This document shows, piece after piece, positions 45,772-53,539 of a stretch of DNA of 64,000 nucleotides (positions within the stretch are counted from its first letter, which is position 1; each line of letters opens with the position of its first letter). The notes below the pieces were generated by a model that saw only the letters and a list, made by a program, of their open reading frames with translations, was not told the origin of the DNA and made no database searches. The DNA is from Hymenobacter sp. H14-R3. GTDB lineage: Bacteria > Bacteroidota > Bacteroidia > Cytophagales > Hymenobacteraceae. The stretch is from positions 1 to 64,000 of the forward strand of contig NZ_JASITD010000011.1 of the NCBI RefSeq assembly GCF_030063445.1, given 5' to 3'. A program made the position numbers and the translations under genes.

Positions 45772-46896
45772 CTAAACCAGCCCGAACCGCTTGCCCGGCA
45801 GCGCCCGCACCACGCCCCGAAACTCCAGCGTCAGCAGCAGCGCGGCCACGGCATGGATGGGCTGCTGGGCTTTCCAGGCCAGGTTGTCCATGTGCTCTTC
45901 GCGGCCCGCGGCGGCGGCCAGCACGGTGATGAGGGCAAATTCCTCGGCCGAAAAATCGGCGGCCGAGTAGGAGGGAGGCGGCTGAAACTTGCCGGTTTGG
46001 AACAGGGCGGCGTCCCAGTTGAGGAGCTGCTCCAGGTCGCGGGGCTCCTGGTAGAGGGCGGCCTTGTTGCTTTTAATGAGCGCGTTGCAGCCTTCGGAAG
46101 ACGGTGCGCCCAGCGGGCCGGGCACGGCCAGCACGTCGCGGTCGTAGCTCAGGGCCAGCTCGGCCGTAATGAGCGCGCCGCCCTTGGCGGCGGCCTCCAC
46201 CACCACCGTACCATCGGCGAGGCCCGCGATGATGCGGTTGCGCTGCGGAAAGTTGTAGCGGTCGGGTTGCGTGCCGAAGGCGAATTCGGTGAGCAGGCCG
46301 CCCGTTTCGCGCATTTTCTCGGCGGTTTTGCGGTGAGCGGCGGGATAAATAACGTCGAGGCCGGTGGCCATAACGCCCACCGTGAGCAGGCCCTCCTGCA
46401 AGGCGGCGCGGTGGGCCATAATGTCGATGCCGTAGGCCAGGCCGCTAACGATAAGGGGGTTGTGCGGCAGCACGCCCTTGAGGATGCGCTCGGTTTGCTC
46501 GCGGCCGTACTCGGTGGCCTGGCGCGTGCCCACCAGCGCCAGCACCTTGGGCGCGTTCAGGTCGGCGGGCCCCTGGTAGTAGAGCAGCGCGGGCGCGTCG
46601 GGGATGAGCTTGAGGCGGGTCGGGAACCGCTTATTCGTATAAAACAGAATTTCGACGCCCTCTTTTTCGGCCTTGCGCAGGCTGGTTTCGGCCTGGGCCA
46701 GCGCCTGGCCGCGCGCGGCCCCGGTAATAATTTTAACCGTGGCGTCGCCCACGCCCGGAATGCGCCGCAGCTTGCCGGGCGGCAGCAGAAACACGTTTTT
46801 GGCCGACGAGCCGTAGCTCATCAATTGCCGCGTGAGCTGCGGGCCGATGCCGGGCAGCAGCGTCAGGGCTAGCTCGTGGTAGAGGTCGTCGGTCAT
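45772..46896 (-). CDS. dprA: DNA-processing protein DprA
   Basis: 374 residues, normal length. An N-terminal helix-hairpin-helix region (LPGIGPQLTRQL and IPGVGDATVKII) precedes the Rossmann core: VLALVGTRQATEYGREQTER, SGLAYGIDIMAHRAALQ, GVMATGLDVIYPAAH, NFPQRNRIIAGLADGTVVVE, GGALITAELA and VPGPLGAPSSEGCNALI. A C-terminal winged-helix-like segment follows (about 310-374). DprA loads RecA on incoming single-stranded DNA in natural transformation. The gene stands alone; its start lies next to a long inverted repeat (46925-47074) separating it from the MerR gene. Confidence 0.93.
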   Translation of the reverse strand: MTDDLYHELALTLLPGIGPQLTRQLMSYGSSAKNVFLLPPGKLRRIPGVGDATVKIITGAARGQALAQAETSLRKAEKEGVEILFYTNKRFPTRLKLIPDAPALLYYQGPADLNAPKVLALVGTRQATEYGREQTERILKGVLPHNPLIVSGLAYGIDIMAHRAALQEGLLTVGVMATGLDVIYPAAHRKTAEKMRETGGLLTEFAFGTQPDRYNFPQRNRIIAGLADGTVVVEAAAKGGALITAELALSYDRDVLAVPGPLGAPSSEGCNALIKSNKAALYQEPRDLEQLLNWDAALFQTGKFQPPPSYSAADFSAEEFALITVLAAAAGREEHMDNLAWKAQQPIHAVAALLLTLEFRGVVRALPGKRFGLV

Positions 46897-46924
46897 GGAG
46901 CGCGAACTAGGGGGCGTCAGTCAG

Positions 46925-47074
46925 GTAGCGCGAACTTTCCAGTTCGTGCGCGAGCGCAGCGAGTAGCCACGCGTGCGCGCCGTGGGGGAGGTAATTAACT
47001 TTAAAATAAGGGTAGGCGGCACGCACGCGTGGCTACTCGCTGCGCTCGTGCACGAACTGGAAAGTTCGCGCTAC
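46925..47074. repeat. 53-bp inverted repeat between the dprA and MerR genes
   Basis: Arms 46925-46977 and 47022-47074 match at 52 of 53 positions (inner end CACGCGTGCG, outer end GTAGCGCGAACTTTCCAG), with a 44-nt AT-rich loop. The outer right end supplies the TAG stop (47071-47073) of the MerR gene. The sequence is unrelated to the GTCATGCTGA family and is likely a separate MITE/REP-type element. Confidence 0.85.
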
Positions 47075-47427
47075 TCCGCCTTTTGCGCGGCGTCGATTTC
47101 CTTTTTTAGATTAGCCAGGAAGCCGCGCACTTTCTCCAGCGATTGAATTACGTCAATCTTATCCTTGAGCTGGCCGCCCTTCTGCTTGAGCATTTCGCGG
47201 GCTCCGGCAATGGTGTAGCCGCGCTCCTTAACCAGGTGATAGATAGTGCGAAAGATATCCACGTCGGCCTGGGTAAAGAGGCGGTTGCCCTTCTTGCTCT
47301 TGCGCGGGTTGAGCTCTTCAAACTCCGTTTCCCAGAAGCGGATGAGCGAAGTGGCCACGCCGAACTGCTCGGCCACCTCGCCAATGGTGAAGTACTGCTT
47401 GGTAATGTCGCGTTCTTTATAAGGCAT
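47071..47427 (-). CDS. MerR-family regulator
   Basis: 118 residues. The N-terminal winged helix is clear: KQYFTIGEVAEQFGVATSLI, RFWETEFEEL, RLFTQADVDIFRTIYHLV, then a GYTIAGAREMLKQ helix. A short coiled coil follows (KIDVIQSLEKVRGFLANLKK). No Cys metal or drug-binding domain, so the effector is unknown; this short type is conserved beside alaS or cell-division genes in Bacteroidota. It is divergent from alaS with 151 bp between, including a 22-bp inverted repeat. Its last codons abut a long inverted repeat whose arm provides the stop. Confidence 0.85.
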   Translation of the reverse strand: MPYKERDITKQYFTIGEVAEQFGVATSLIRFWETEFEELNPRKSKKGNRLFTQADVDIFRTIYHLVKERGYTIAGAREMLKQKGGQLKDKIDVIQSLEKVRGFLANLKKEIDAAQKAE

Positions 47428-47433
47428 AGCAAT

Positions 47434-47520
47434 GTAGGGTAAGCTTTAGCTTGCCGGGGGTAGGAAGGTGCGGTAAGCCAACGCTTATCGGCGCGGCTGG
47501 CAAGCTAAAGCTTACCCTAC
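47434..47520. repeat. 22-bp perfect inverted repeat in the MerR-alaS gap
   Basis: Arms 47434-47455 and 47499-47520 are exact complements (outer end GTAGGGTAAGCTTTAGCTTG), loop 43 nt. The right arm ends 5 bp before the alaS promoter box. It could be an operator-like or mobile element; the arm carries its own AAGCTTTAGCTT near-palindrome. Confidence 0.8.
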
Positions 47521-47524
47521 TTCC

Positions 47525-47532
47525 TACCTTTG
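47525..47532 (+). promoter_or_regulatory. Promoter of alaS
   Basis: TACCTTTG, an exact TAnnTTTG box, 46 nt before the alaS ATG. No good -33 TTTG is seen; the inverted-repeat arm occupies that region. Confidence 0.6.
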
Positions 47533-47578
47533 TACTTGCAAAGCAACGCCAAAAATAGGTGTATTTGCCTCTTGTCCC

Positions 47579-50260
47579 ATGTCTCTTCCTACCGCCGCGC
47601 ACGTTCGCCAGCAGTTTCTTGATTTTTTTGCCTCCAAGGGCCACCACATCGTGCCGTCGGCCCCGCTCGTGGTGAAGGACGACCCCACGCTGCTGTTTAT
47701 CAACAGTGGCATGGCCCCGTTCAAAGACTATTTCCTGGGCAACCGGCCCGCGCCCTACAAGCGCATTGCCGATACCCAGAAGTGCTTGCGCGTGAGCGGC
47801 AAGCACAACGACCTGGAGGAGGTGGGCTACGACACCTACCACCACACCATGTTTGAGATGCTGGGCAACTGGAGCTTTGGCGACTACTTCAAAAAGGACG
47901 CCATCAACTGGGCCTGGGAGCTGCTCACCGACGTGTATAAGCTGGAGAAGGACCGCCTGTACGTTACTTATTTTGAGGGCGATGCCGGCGACGGCACCGG
48001 CCCCGACACCGAGACGCAGGACCTGTGGCGACAGTACACCACCGACGACCGCATTTTGCCCGGCAACAAGAAGGACAACTTCTGGGAGATGGGCGACACC
48101 GGCCCCTGCGGCCCGTGCACCGAAATCCACATCGACCTGCGCTCGGCCGAGGAGCGCGCCGCCAAATCGGGCCGCGAGCTGGTGAACGCCGACCACCCGC
48201 AGGTGGTGGAAGTGTGGAACAACGTGTTCATGGAATTCCAGCGCCTGGCCGACAAGTCGCTCATCAAGCTGCCCGCCCAAAGCGTGGATACCGGCATGGG
48301 CTTCGAGCGCCTGATGATGGCCGTGTCGGGCGTGAAATCTAACTACGATACCGACGTTTTCCAGCCGCTTATCCAGTTCATTGCCCAGGAGGTAGGCGTG
48401 GCGTACCACGGCACCGCGCCGGCCACGGTCACCGACCTGCCCACTACTGAAAACGAGAAAACCGACATCGCCATCCGGGTCATTGCCGACCACATCCGGG
48501 CCATTGCCTTCACCATTGCCGATGGCCAACTGCCCAGCAACGTGAAGGCCGGTTACGTCATCCGGCGCATCCTGCGCCGGGCCGTGCGCTACGCTTTTTC
48601 GTCGCTCAACCAGAAGCAGCCCTTCCTCTACAAGCTCGTGCCCGTGCTGGCCGACCAGATGGCTGGCATCTTCCCCGAGCTGAAAGCTCAGCAGGCGTTC
48701 GTGACGCGGGTAATTGAGGAAGAGGAGATTAGCTTCTTGAAAACGCTGGAAACCGGCCTGCGCCGCCTCGACGCGCTGGAGGAAGCAGCCCGCGCCAACG
48801 GCGGCGTTATCGACGGCAACACGGCCTTCGAATTGTCCGATACGTTCGGTTTTCCCTTCGACCTGACTGCTCTCATTGCTCGCGAAAAGGGCCTGACCGT
48901 GGACGAGGAAGGCTTCAAAAAGGCGCTGGCCGCCCAGAAAGGCCGCAGCCGCGGCGACCAGGAAACCGAGCAGTCGGACTGGGTAACCGTGACCGACACC
49001 GACGCGCCCAACGTGTTTGTGGGCTACGACCACGACGAGGCCACCGCCCGCCTGCTGCGCTACCGCAAAATCGAGAAGAAGGGCAAGGCCGAGTACCAGC
49101 TGGTGCTCAGCGAAACGCCCTTCTACGCCGAAAGCGGCGGCCAGATTGGCGACACCGGCTACCTGGAAAGCACTTTTGACAAGGTGCGCGTACTCGACAC
49201 GCGCAAAGAAAACGACTTGCTCATCCACACCACCCTGGAGCTGCCGCAGGACCTGACGGCCGAGTTTATCGCGCGGCCCGACGCAGCGCGGCGCGCGCTT
49301 ATTCGCAACAACCACACCGCCACGCACTTGCTGCAAGCCGCCCTGCGCCAGGTGTTGGGCAGCCACGTGCAGCAAAAGGGCTCGCTGGTGAACGAGAAGC
49401 TGCTGCGCTTCGACTTCTCGCACTTCACGAAGGTAACCGACGCGCAATTGCGCGAGATTGAGCAGCTGATAAACGAGCGCATTCGCCAGCAGATTCCGCT
49501 GGTTGAGCGCCGCAACGTGCCCATTGCCGAGGCTAAAACGCTGGGCGCCATGGCGTTGTTTGGCGAGAAGTACGGCGAGTTTGTGCGCGTCATCACCTTC
49601 GACAAAGACTACTCGGTGGAGCTGTGCGGCGGCCTGCACGTGGCCAACACGGGCAGCATCGGCTACTTCAAAATAACGACCGAAACCGCCGTGGGCGCGG
49701 GCCTGCGCCGCATCGAGGCCGTAACGGCCGGCGCGGCTGAAGCCTTTGTAGACCAGCAGCTTGACTTGCTGAGCGAGGTGCGCGAAACCCTCGGCAACCC
49801 CCAGCATTTGCTGACGTCGCTGGAAAAGCAAACCGAGGAAATCGCCGTCCTGCGCAAGCAGCTGGAGCAGTTTGCCCAGCAGAGCCTCAACCAGCAGAAA
49901 ACCCAGCTCGTGGGCCAGGTGAAGGACCTGGGCGGCGTGAAGTTCCTGGCCGCCCAGGTGCAGGCCACCAGCGCCGACGACCTCAAAAAGCTGGCCTACG
50001 ACCTGCGCCAGGCCGTGCCCGGCCTCGTGCTGGTGCTGGGCACCGAAATCGACGGCAAGCCCCAGCTGGCCGTGATGCTCGACGACGAGCTGGCCAAAGC
50101 CGGCAAGCTCAACGCCACCACCCTGGTGCGCGAGCTGGCCAAGGAGATTCAGGGCGGCGGTGGCGGGCAGCCGTTCTTCGCCACCGCCGGCGGCAAAAAC
50201 GCCGCCGGCCTGGGGGCCGCCATTGCCAAGGCCGAGGCGCTGGTAGCTAAATATCTGTAA
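47579..50260 (+). CDS. alaS: Alanyl-tRNA synthetase
   Basis: 893 residues, full length. Class II catalytic domain: LLFINSGMAPFKDYFLG, HHTMFEMLGNWSFGDYF, SVDTGMGFERLMMAV. Editing domain with the zinc/hydrolysis motif HTATHLL (about 578) and its partner CGGLHV (about 682). A long coiled coil and DHHA1-like C-terminal domain end with GGGGQPFFATAGGKNAAG. It charges tRNA-Ala and edits mischarged Ser/Gly. Complete with no odd features. A TAnnTTTG promoter precedes it, and a strong hairpin (50299-50332) lies 40 nt after its stop. Confidence 0.97.
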   Translation: MSLPTAAHVRQQFLDFFASKGHHIVPSAPLVVKDDPTLLFINSGMAPFKDYFLGNRPAPYKRIADTQKCLRVSGKHNDLEEVGYDTYHHTMFEMLGNWSFGDYFKKDAINWAWELLTDVYKLEKDRLYVTYFEGDAGDGTGPDTETQDLWRQYTTDDRILPGNKKDNFWEMGDTGPCGPCTEIHIDLRSAEERAAKSGRELVNADHPQVVEVWNNVFMEFQRLADKSLIKLPAQSVDTGMGFERLMMAVSGVKSNYDTDVFQPLIQFIAQEVGVAYHGTAPATVTDLPTTENEKTDIAIRVIADHIRAIAFTIADGQLPSNVKAGYVIRRILRRAVRYAFSSLNQKQPFLYKLVPVLADQMAGIFPELKAQQAFVTRVIEEEEISFLKTLETGLRRLDALEEAARANGGVIDGNTAFELSDTFGFPFDLTALIAREKGLTVDEEGFKKALAAQKGRSRGDQETEQSDWVTVTDTDAPNVFVGYDHDEATARLLRYRKIEKKGKAEYQLVLSETPFYAESGGQIGDTGYLESTFDKVRVLDTRKENDLLIHTTLELPQDLTAEFIARPDAARRALIRNNHTATHLLQAALRQVLGSHVQQKGSLVNEKLLRFDFSHFTKVTDAQLREIEQLINERIRQQIPLVERRNVPIAEAKTLGAMALFGEKYGEFVRVITFDKDYSVELCGGLHVANTGSIGYFKITTETAVGAGLRRIEAVTAGAAEAFVDQQLDLLSEVRETLGNPQHLLTSLEKQTEEIAVLRKQLEQFAQQSLNQQKTQLVGQVKDLGGVKFLAAQVQATSADDLKKLAYDLRQAVPGLVLVLGTEIDGKPQLAVMLDDELAKAGKLNATTLVRELAKEIQGGGGGQPFFATAGGKNAAGLGAAIAKAEALVAKYL

Positions 50261-50269
50261 AACAAGCAT

Positions 50270-50944
50270 ATGCGCTTAGTAGCGTGGGTTAAGCAGGTAA
50301 GGGGGGCCGGGGCGCAAGCGCCGGCCCCCCTTGCGTTGGGGCCCGCGGCGCCGGCCGGCACCTACCTGGCGGCCGACCAGTTGCCGGGCCCCACGGCGGC
50401 CGGGGCCGCCTACTGCGTGGAGGTGCACCAGCAAGCCGGCCTCACCGAGCGGCGGCGCTACAACCTGCTCGACGGCCCCGCCTGGCTGGAGGAGCTGCTC
50501 GAAACCGGCCCTAATGCCCAGGGCCAGCCGCTGCACCGCCGCACCGCCGTACCCTGGGGCCAGGTAAGCAAGGAAATTGCGCGCTGCGGCGACCACCTCG
50601 GCTACCGCCGCTACTTTGCCAACGGTGACCTGGAGCTGAGCAAGCAGGCCCCCGCCGGCCGCGGCGATAGGAAGCAGATAGTCAGCGCTATCCAGCGGGC
50701 CTTCGTGTACCCGGCCCTGGCCCTGCGCAACCAGGAAGCCGCCCGGCTGGTGCTGGGCTTCACCGTGTCGGCTACGGGCCTTGTTATGGGTATTGCGGTG
50801 GTGGAAAGCGTGTCGGCCAGCCTGGACGAGGCCGGGCGGCAAGCCGTGGCCAGCATTGGCGGGCAGCGCTGGCGGCCCGGTTTTCAAAATCGCCGGGCCG
50901 TGGCGGTGCGCTATAAAGTGCCCATTACCAGCACTACCAGGTAG
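50270..50944 (+). CDS. TonB-C-like protein of uncertain start
   Basis: 224 residues from the ATG at 50270, 9 bp after alaS. The C-terminal 80 residues fit a TonB C-terminal domain: AIQRAFVYPALALRNQEAAR, LVLGFTVSATGLVMGIAVVE, then SLDEAGRQAVASIGGQRWRP. No signal peptide or membrane anchor is visible at this start. Codons 10-21 coincide with a strong GC stem-loop (50299-50332) that looks like the alaS terminator. Either the true start is further in, or the ORF has lost its original 5' end. Function not assignable. Confidence 0.55.
   Translation: MRLVAWVKQVRGAGAQAPAPLALGPAAPAGTYLAADQLPGPTAAGAAYCVEVHQQAGLTERRRYNLLDGPAWLEELLETGPNAQGQPLHRRTAVPWGQVSKEIARCGDHLGYRRYFANGDLELSKQAPAGRGDRKQIVSAIQRAFVYPALALRNQEAARLVLGFTVSATGLVMGIAVVESVSASLDEAGRQAVASIGGQRWRPGFQNRRAVAVRYKVPITSTTR
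50299..50332 (+). terminator. GC-rich hairpin after alaS, inside the next ORF
   Basis: AAGGGGGGCCGG (50299-50310) and CCGGCCCCCCTT (50321-50332) are exact complements around a GGCGCAAGCG loop. Strong stem but no T run beyond TT, so termination is possible rather than sure. Confidence 0.45.
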
Positions 50945-51123
50945 GCCAGCGCGCGTGGTTGCCTTGTGGGGGCCGGGGCTAGGCTGCCCACCCTGGTGGC
51001 TATTCTGCGTAAAGGGTACCCGGCGGGATTTAACTGAGTAGTTTGGCCGCCAACTCTTGTTCATAGGCGGTAGCTCCGGCGGCGAGCCGCTCAGATTTCC
51101 TGCCGCCTTTTCCTTCGTTAATA

Positions 51124-53211
51124 ATGCCCGACCCTACTTCTACTAATACCGACGAGGAGCTGAATACCGCCAAGCAGGTGCAGCTCGAAAACGTGGGTGC
51201 CCTCAACCGCCAGCAGCTCACGCCCGCCGCCGCTGCCGAACGCCAGGGCCACGACGTGCCCGGCCACGACCACGCGGACCACGACCACGCCTGGCACTCG
51301 CACGACGACCTGGGCGACGACGACGGCCACAGCCACGGCCCGGCCGGGGCCAACCCCTACCTGCTGCCCGGCCTCAGCCTGGCGCTGCTGCTGGCGGGGC
51401 TGGCGCTGGACTACTTCCACGCGGGCTTTTTTGCGGGCCTTGTGCGGCCGCTGTGGTACGGGCTGGCCTTCGGGCTGGTGGGCTGGAACGTGGTGAAGGC
51501 CGCCGTGCTCAGCATTCCGAGCGGTAATATTTTCAACGAATTCCTGCTGATGAGCATTGCCACCATCGGGGCCTTCGCCATTGGCGAATACCCGGAGGGC
51601 GTGGCCGTGATGCTGTTCTACACCGTGGGCGAGCTGTTTCAGGACGCGGCCGTGAACCGGGCCAAGCGCAGCATCAAGGCGCTGCTCGAAATTCAGGCCA
51701 CCGAGGTAACGGTGCTGCGCGCCGGCCAGCCGCTGGTAATCGACCCCAAGGCCGTGCAAGTGGGCGACGTGATGGAAGTGCGCCCCGGCGAAAAAGTGGC
51801 CCTCGACGGTACCCTCAACGCCCGGGCGGCCAGCTTCAACACGGCCGCCCTCACCGGCGAGTCGGCCCCGCAAACCAAGCAGCCCGGCGAGGCCGTGCTG
51901 GCCGGCATGATTAACCTGGAGAGCCTGGTGCAAATCACCGTCACGGCCGCTTTTCAGGATACCAAGCTCGCCAAAATTCTGGCGATGGTGCAAACTGCGG
52001 TGGGCCGCAAGGCCAAAACGCAGCAGTTTATTACCAAGTTTGCGAAAGTGTACACGCCCATTGTGGTGGGGCTGGCTACGCTGCTGGTGCTGGTGCCCTA
52101 CTTTGTGGTGAGCGACTACGTGTTTCGCGACTGGCTCTACCGGGCGCTGGTGTTCCTGGTTATTTCGTGCCCCTGCGCGCTGGTTATCAGCATTCCGCTG
52201 GGCTACTTCGGCGGCATCGGGGCCGCCTCGCGGGCCGGCATCCTGTTCAAGGGCTCCAACTTTCTCGACGTGCTGCGCGAGATTGACACCGTGGTAATGG
52301 ATAAAACCGGTACCCTCACCCAGGGCGTGTTTGCCGTGCAGCAGGTGCAACCCGCGCCCGGCACCGAGGCCGCGCAACTGCTGCGGCTGGTAGGCGCCCT
52401 CGAAGCCAAATCGACGCACCCCATTGCCAAGGCGGTAGTAACCCACGTGGGCCCCGCCGCCACCGGCGTGCCGGTCGAAAACGTGGAGGAAATTGCCGGC
52501 CACGGCCTGCGCGGCCGCGTGGATGGCCGCCAGGTACTGGCCGGCAACACCAAGCTGCTCAGCAAGTTCGCTATCAGCTACCCCGCCGAGGTAGACGAGG
52601 TAGTCGATAGCATTGTGGTGGCCGCCATCGACGGGCAGTACGCCGGCTACCTCACCGTGGCCGATGCCCCCAAAGCCGACGCCGCCCAGGCCGTGCGCGA
52701 GCTGCGCGCCGATGGCATTACCCGCCTGGTCATGCTCTCGGGCGATAAGGGCAGCATCGTGCAGCGCGTAGCCAAAGAGCTGGGTATCAGCGAGGCGCAC
52801 GGCGACTTGCTGCCCGAAGACAAGGCCCGCTTCGTGCAGCAGTTCCTGGACGAGGGCCGCAAGCTGGCCTTCGTGGGCGACGGCGTGAACGACGCCCCCG
52901 TGGTGGCCCTGGCCAACGTGGGCATCGCCATGGGCGGCCTCGGCTCCGACGCCACCATTGAAACGGCCGACGTCGTTATCCAGACCGACCACCCCAGCAA
53001 AATCGCCACCGCCCGCCGCATCGCCCGCGCCACCCACCGCGTAGTGTGGCAGAATATCTGGCTGGCCTTTGCCGTAAAAGCCGTGGTGCTGGCCCTCGGC
53101 GCGGGCGGCCTGGCCACCATGTGGGAAGCCGTCTTTGCCGACGTAGGTGTGGCGCTACTGGCCATTCTCAACGCCGTGCGCATTCAGCGCATGGATTTCA
53201 CGAAGCCGTAG
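51124..53211 (+). CDS. Heavy-metal P1B-type ATPase, Zn/Cd/Pb class
   Basis: 695 residues. A His/Asp-rich N-terminal tail (GHDHADHDHAWHSHDD, then GHSHG, about 43-80) replaces the usual CxxC metal-binding domain. Then the P-type set: TGES in the actuator, the membrane motif SCPCALVISIPLGYFG (CPC), phosphorylation site DKTGTLTQG, HP in KSTHPIAKAV, and GDGVNDAPVVALANVGIAMG. The CPC context with I/P-L-G-Y-F-G matches P1B-2 pumps such as ZntA and CadA, which export Zn2+, Cd2+ and Pb2+ with ATP. About eight membrane helices. No regulator adjoins; the His tail may sense or buffer metal. Confidence 0.9.
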   Translation: MPDPTSTNTDEELNTAKQVQLENVGALNRQQLTPAAAAERQGHDVPGHDHADHDHAWHSHDDLGDDDGHSHGPAGANPYLLPGLSLALLLAGLALDYFHAGFFAGLVRPLWYGLAFGLVGWNVVKAAVLSIPSGNIFNEFLLMSIATIGAFAIGEYPEGVAVMLFYTVGELFQDAAVNRAKRSIKALLEIQATEVTVLRAGQPLVIDPKAVQVGDVMEVRPGEKVALDGTLNARAASFNTAALTGESAPQTKQPGEAVLAGMINLESLVQITVTAAFQDTKLAKILAMVQTAVGRKAKTQQFITKFAKVYTPIVVGLATLLVLVPYFVVSDYVFRDWLYRALVFLVISCPCALVISIPLGYFGGIGAASRAGILFKGSNFLDVLREIDTVVMDKTGTLTQGVFAVQQVQPAPGTEAAQLLRLVGALEAKSTHPIAKAVVTHVGPAATGVPVENVEEIAGHGLRGRVDGRQVLAGNTKLLSKFAISYPAEVDEVVDSIVVAAIDGQYAGYLTVADAPKADAAQAVRELRADGITRLVMLSGDKGSIVQRVAKELGISEAHGDLLPEDKARFVQQFLDEGRKLAFVGDGVNDAPVVALANVGIAMGGLGSDATIETADVVIQTDHPSKIATARRIARATHRVVWQNIWLAFAVKAVVLALGAGGLATMWEAVFADVGVALLAILNAVRIQRMDFTKP

Positions 53212-53307
53212 GGACTGGCTGAGCGGCGGCTGAAGTTTAACCGTGTACGCTCCCGCTTTAGCCAATCTAGCTATCAAAAGCTAGGCGTAACGCGCGCTAT
53301 TTCAAGC

Positions 53308-53348
53308 AAAAAGGGCACCTTCCACGTTTGCGGAAGGTGCCCTTTTTT
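53308..53348. terminator. Terminator after tRNA-Thr (and facing the P-type ATPase)
   Basis: AAAAGGGCACCTTCC pairs with GGAAGGTGCCCTTTTTT around a 7-nt loop. In the minus direction it lies just past the tRNA 3' end; it also suits the ATPase transcript from the other side. Confidence 0.85.
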
Positions 53349-53357
53349 AGATAGCTG

Positions 53358-53430
53358 AGCCTCCTGTCGGACTCGAACCAACGACCCTCTGATTACAAGT
53401 CAGAAGCTCTACCAACTGAGCTAAGGAGGC
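53358..53430 (-). tRNA. tRNA-Thr (anticodon TGT)
   Basis: 73 nt. Acceptor stem GCCTCCT/AGGAGGC is perfect, D arm GCTC-AGTTGGTA-GAGC, anticodon stem TCTGA/TCAGA with loop CTTGTAA giving anticodon TGT (Thr, ACA codons), T arm GTTGG-TTCGAGT-CCGAC. CCA is not encoded: TCAG follows the acceptor stem. A consensus promoter lies directly upstream. Confidence 0.97.
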
Positions 53431-53442
53431 TTAATCGTAGGG

Positions 53443-53474
53443 CAAAAGTAAGCTGAAAAAGGTGGCCCGGCAAA
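53443..53474 (-). promoter_or_regulatory. Consensus Bacteroidetes promoter of tRNA-Thr
   Basis: On the minus strand TTTG (53471-53474), 20 bp, then TACTTTTG (53443-53450), an exact match to the TTTG-n19/21-TAnnTTTG consensus of the Bacteroidetes primary sigma factor. The tRNA 5' end is 12 nt beyond. Confidence 0.8.
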
Positions 53475-53487
53475 CTGGCCGGGCAAT

Positions 53488-53523
53488 AAAAAAGGGTCGT
53501 GCCAGCTGGCACGACCCTTTTTA
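53488..53523 (-). terminator. Intrinsic terminator of the DUF349 gene
   Basis: AAAAAAGGGTCGTGCCAG followed by its exact complement ending in TTTTTT: a fully symmetrical 36-bp hairpin 17 bp past the DUF349 stop. Confidence 0.9.
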
Positions 53524-53539
53524 CTACGTAATCAAGCAA

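Noticed and set aside
47417-50269. 950-aa open frame antisense to alaS, and similar long frames at 51118-53037, 53462-55369 and 21181-22443
   Set aside because: They lie exactly opposite well-recognised genes, have repetitive low-complexity Gly/Ala/His/Gln composition and no family pattern. GC-rich DNA readily gives such shadows.
53464-53484. GCCCGGC...GGCCGGGC hairpin as a terminator
   Set aside because: It overlaps the -33 region of the tRNA promoter and has no T run; the adjacent hairpin at 53488-53523 is the clear terminator.
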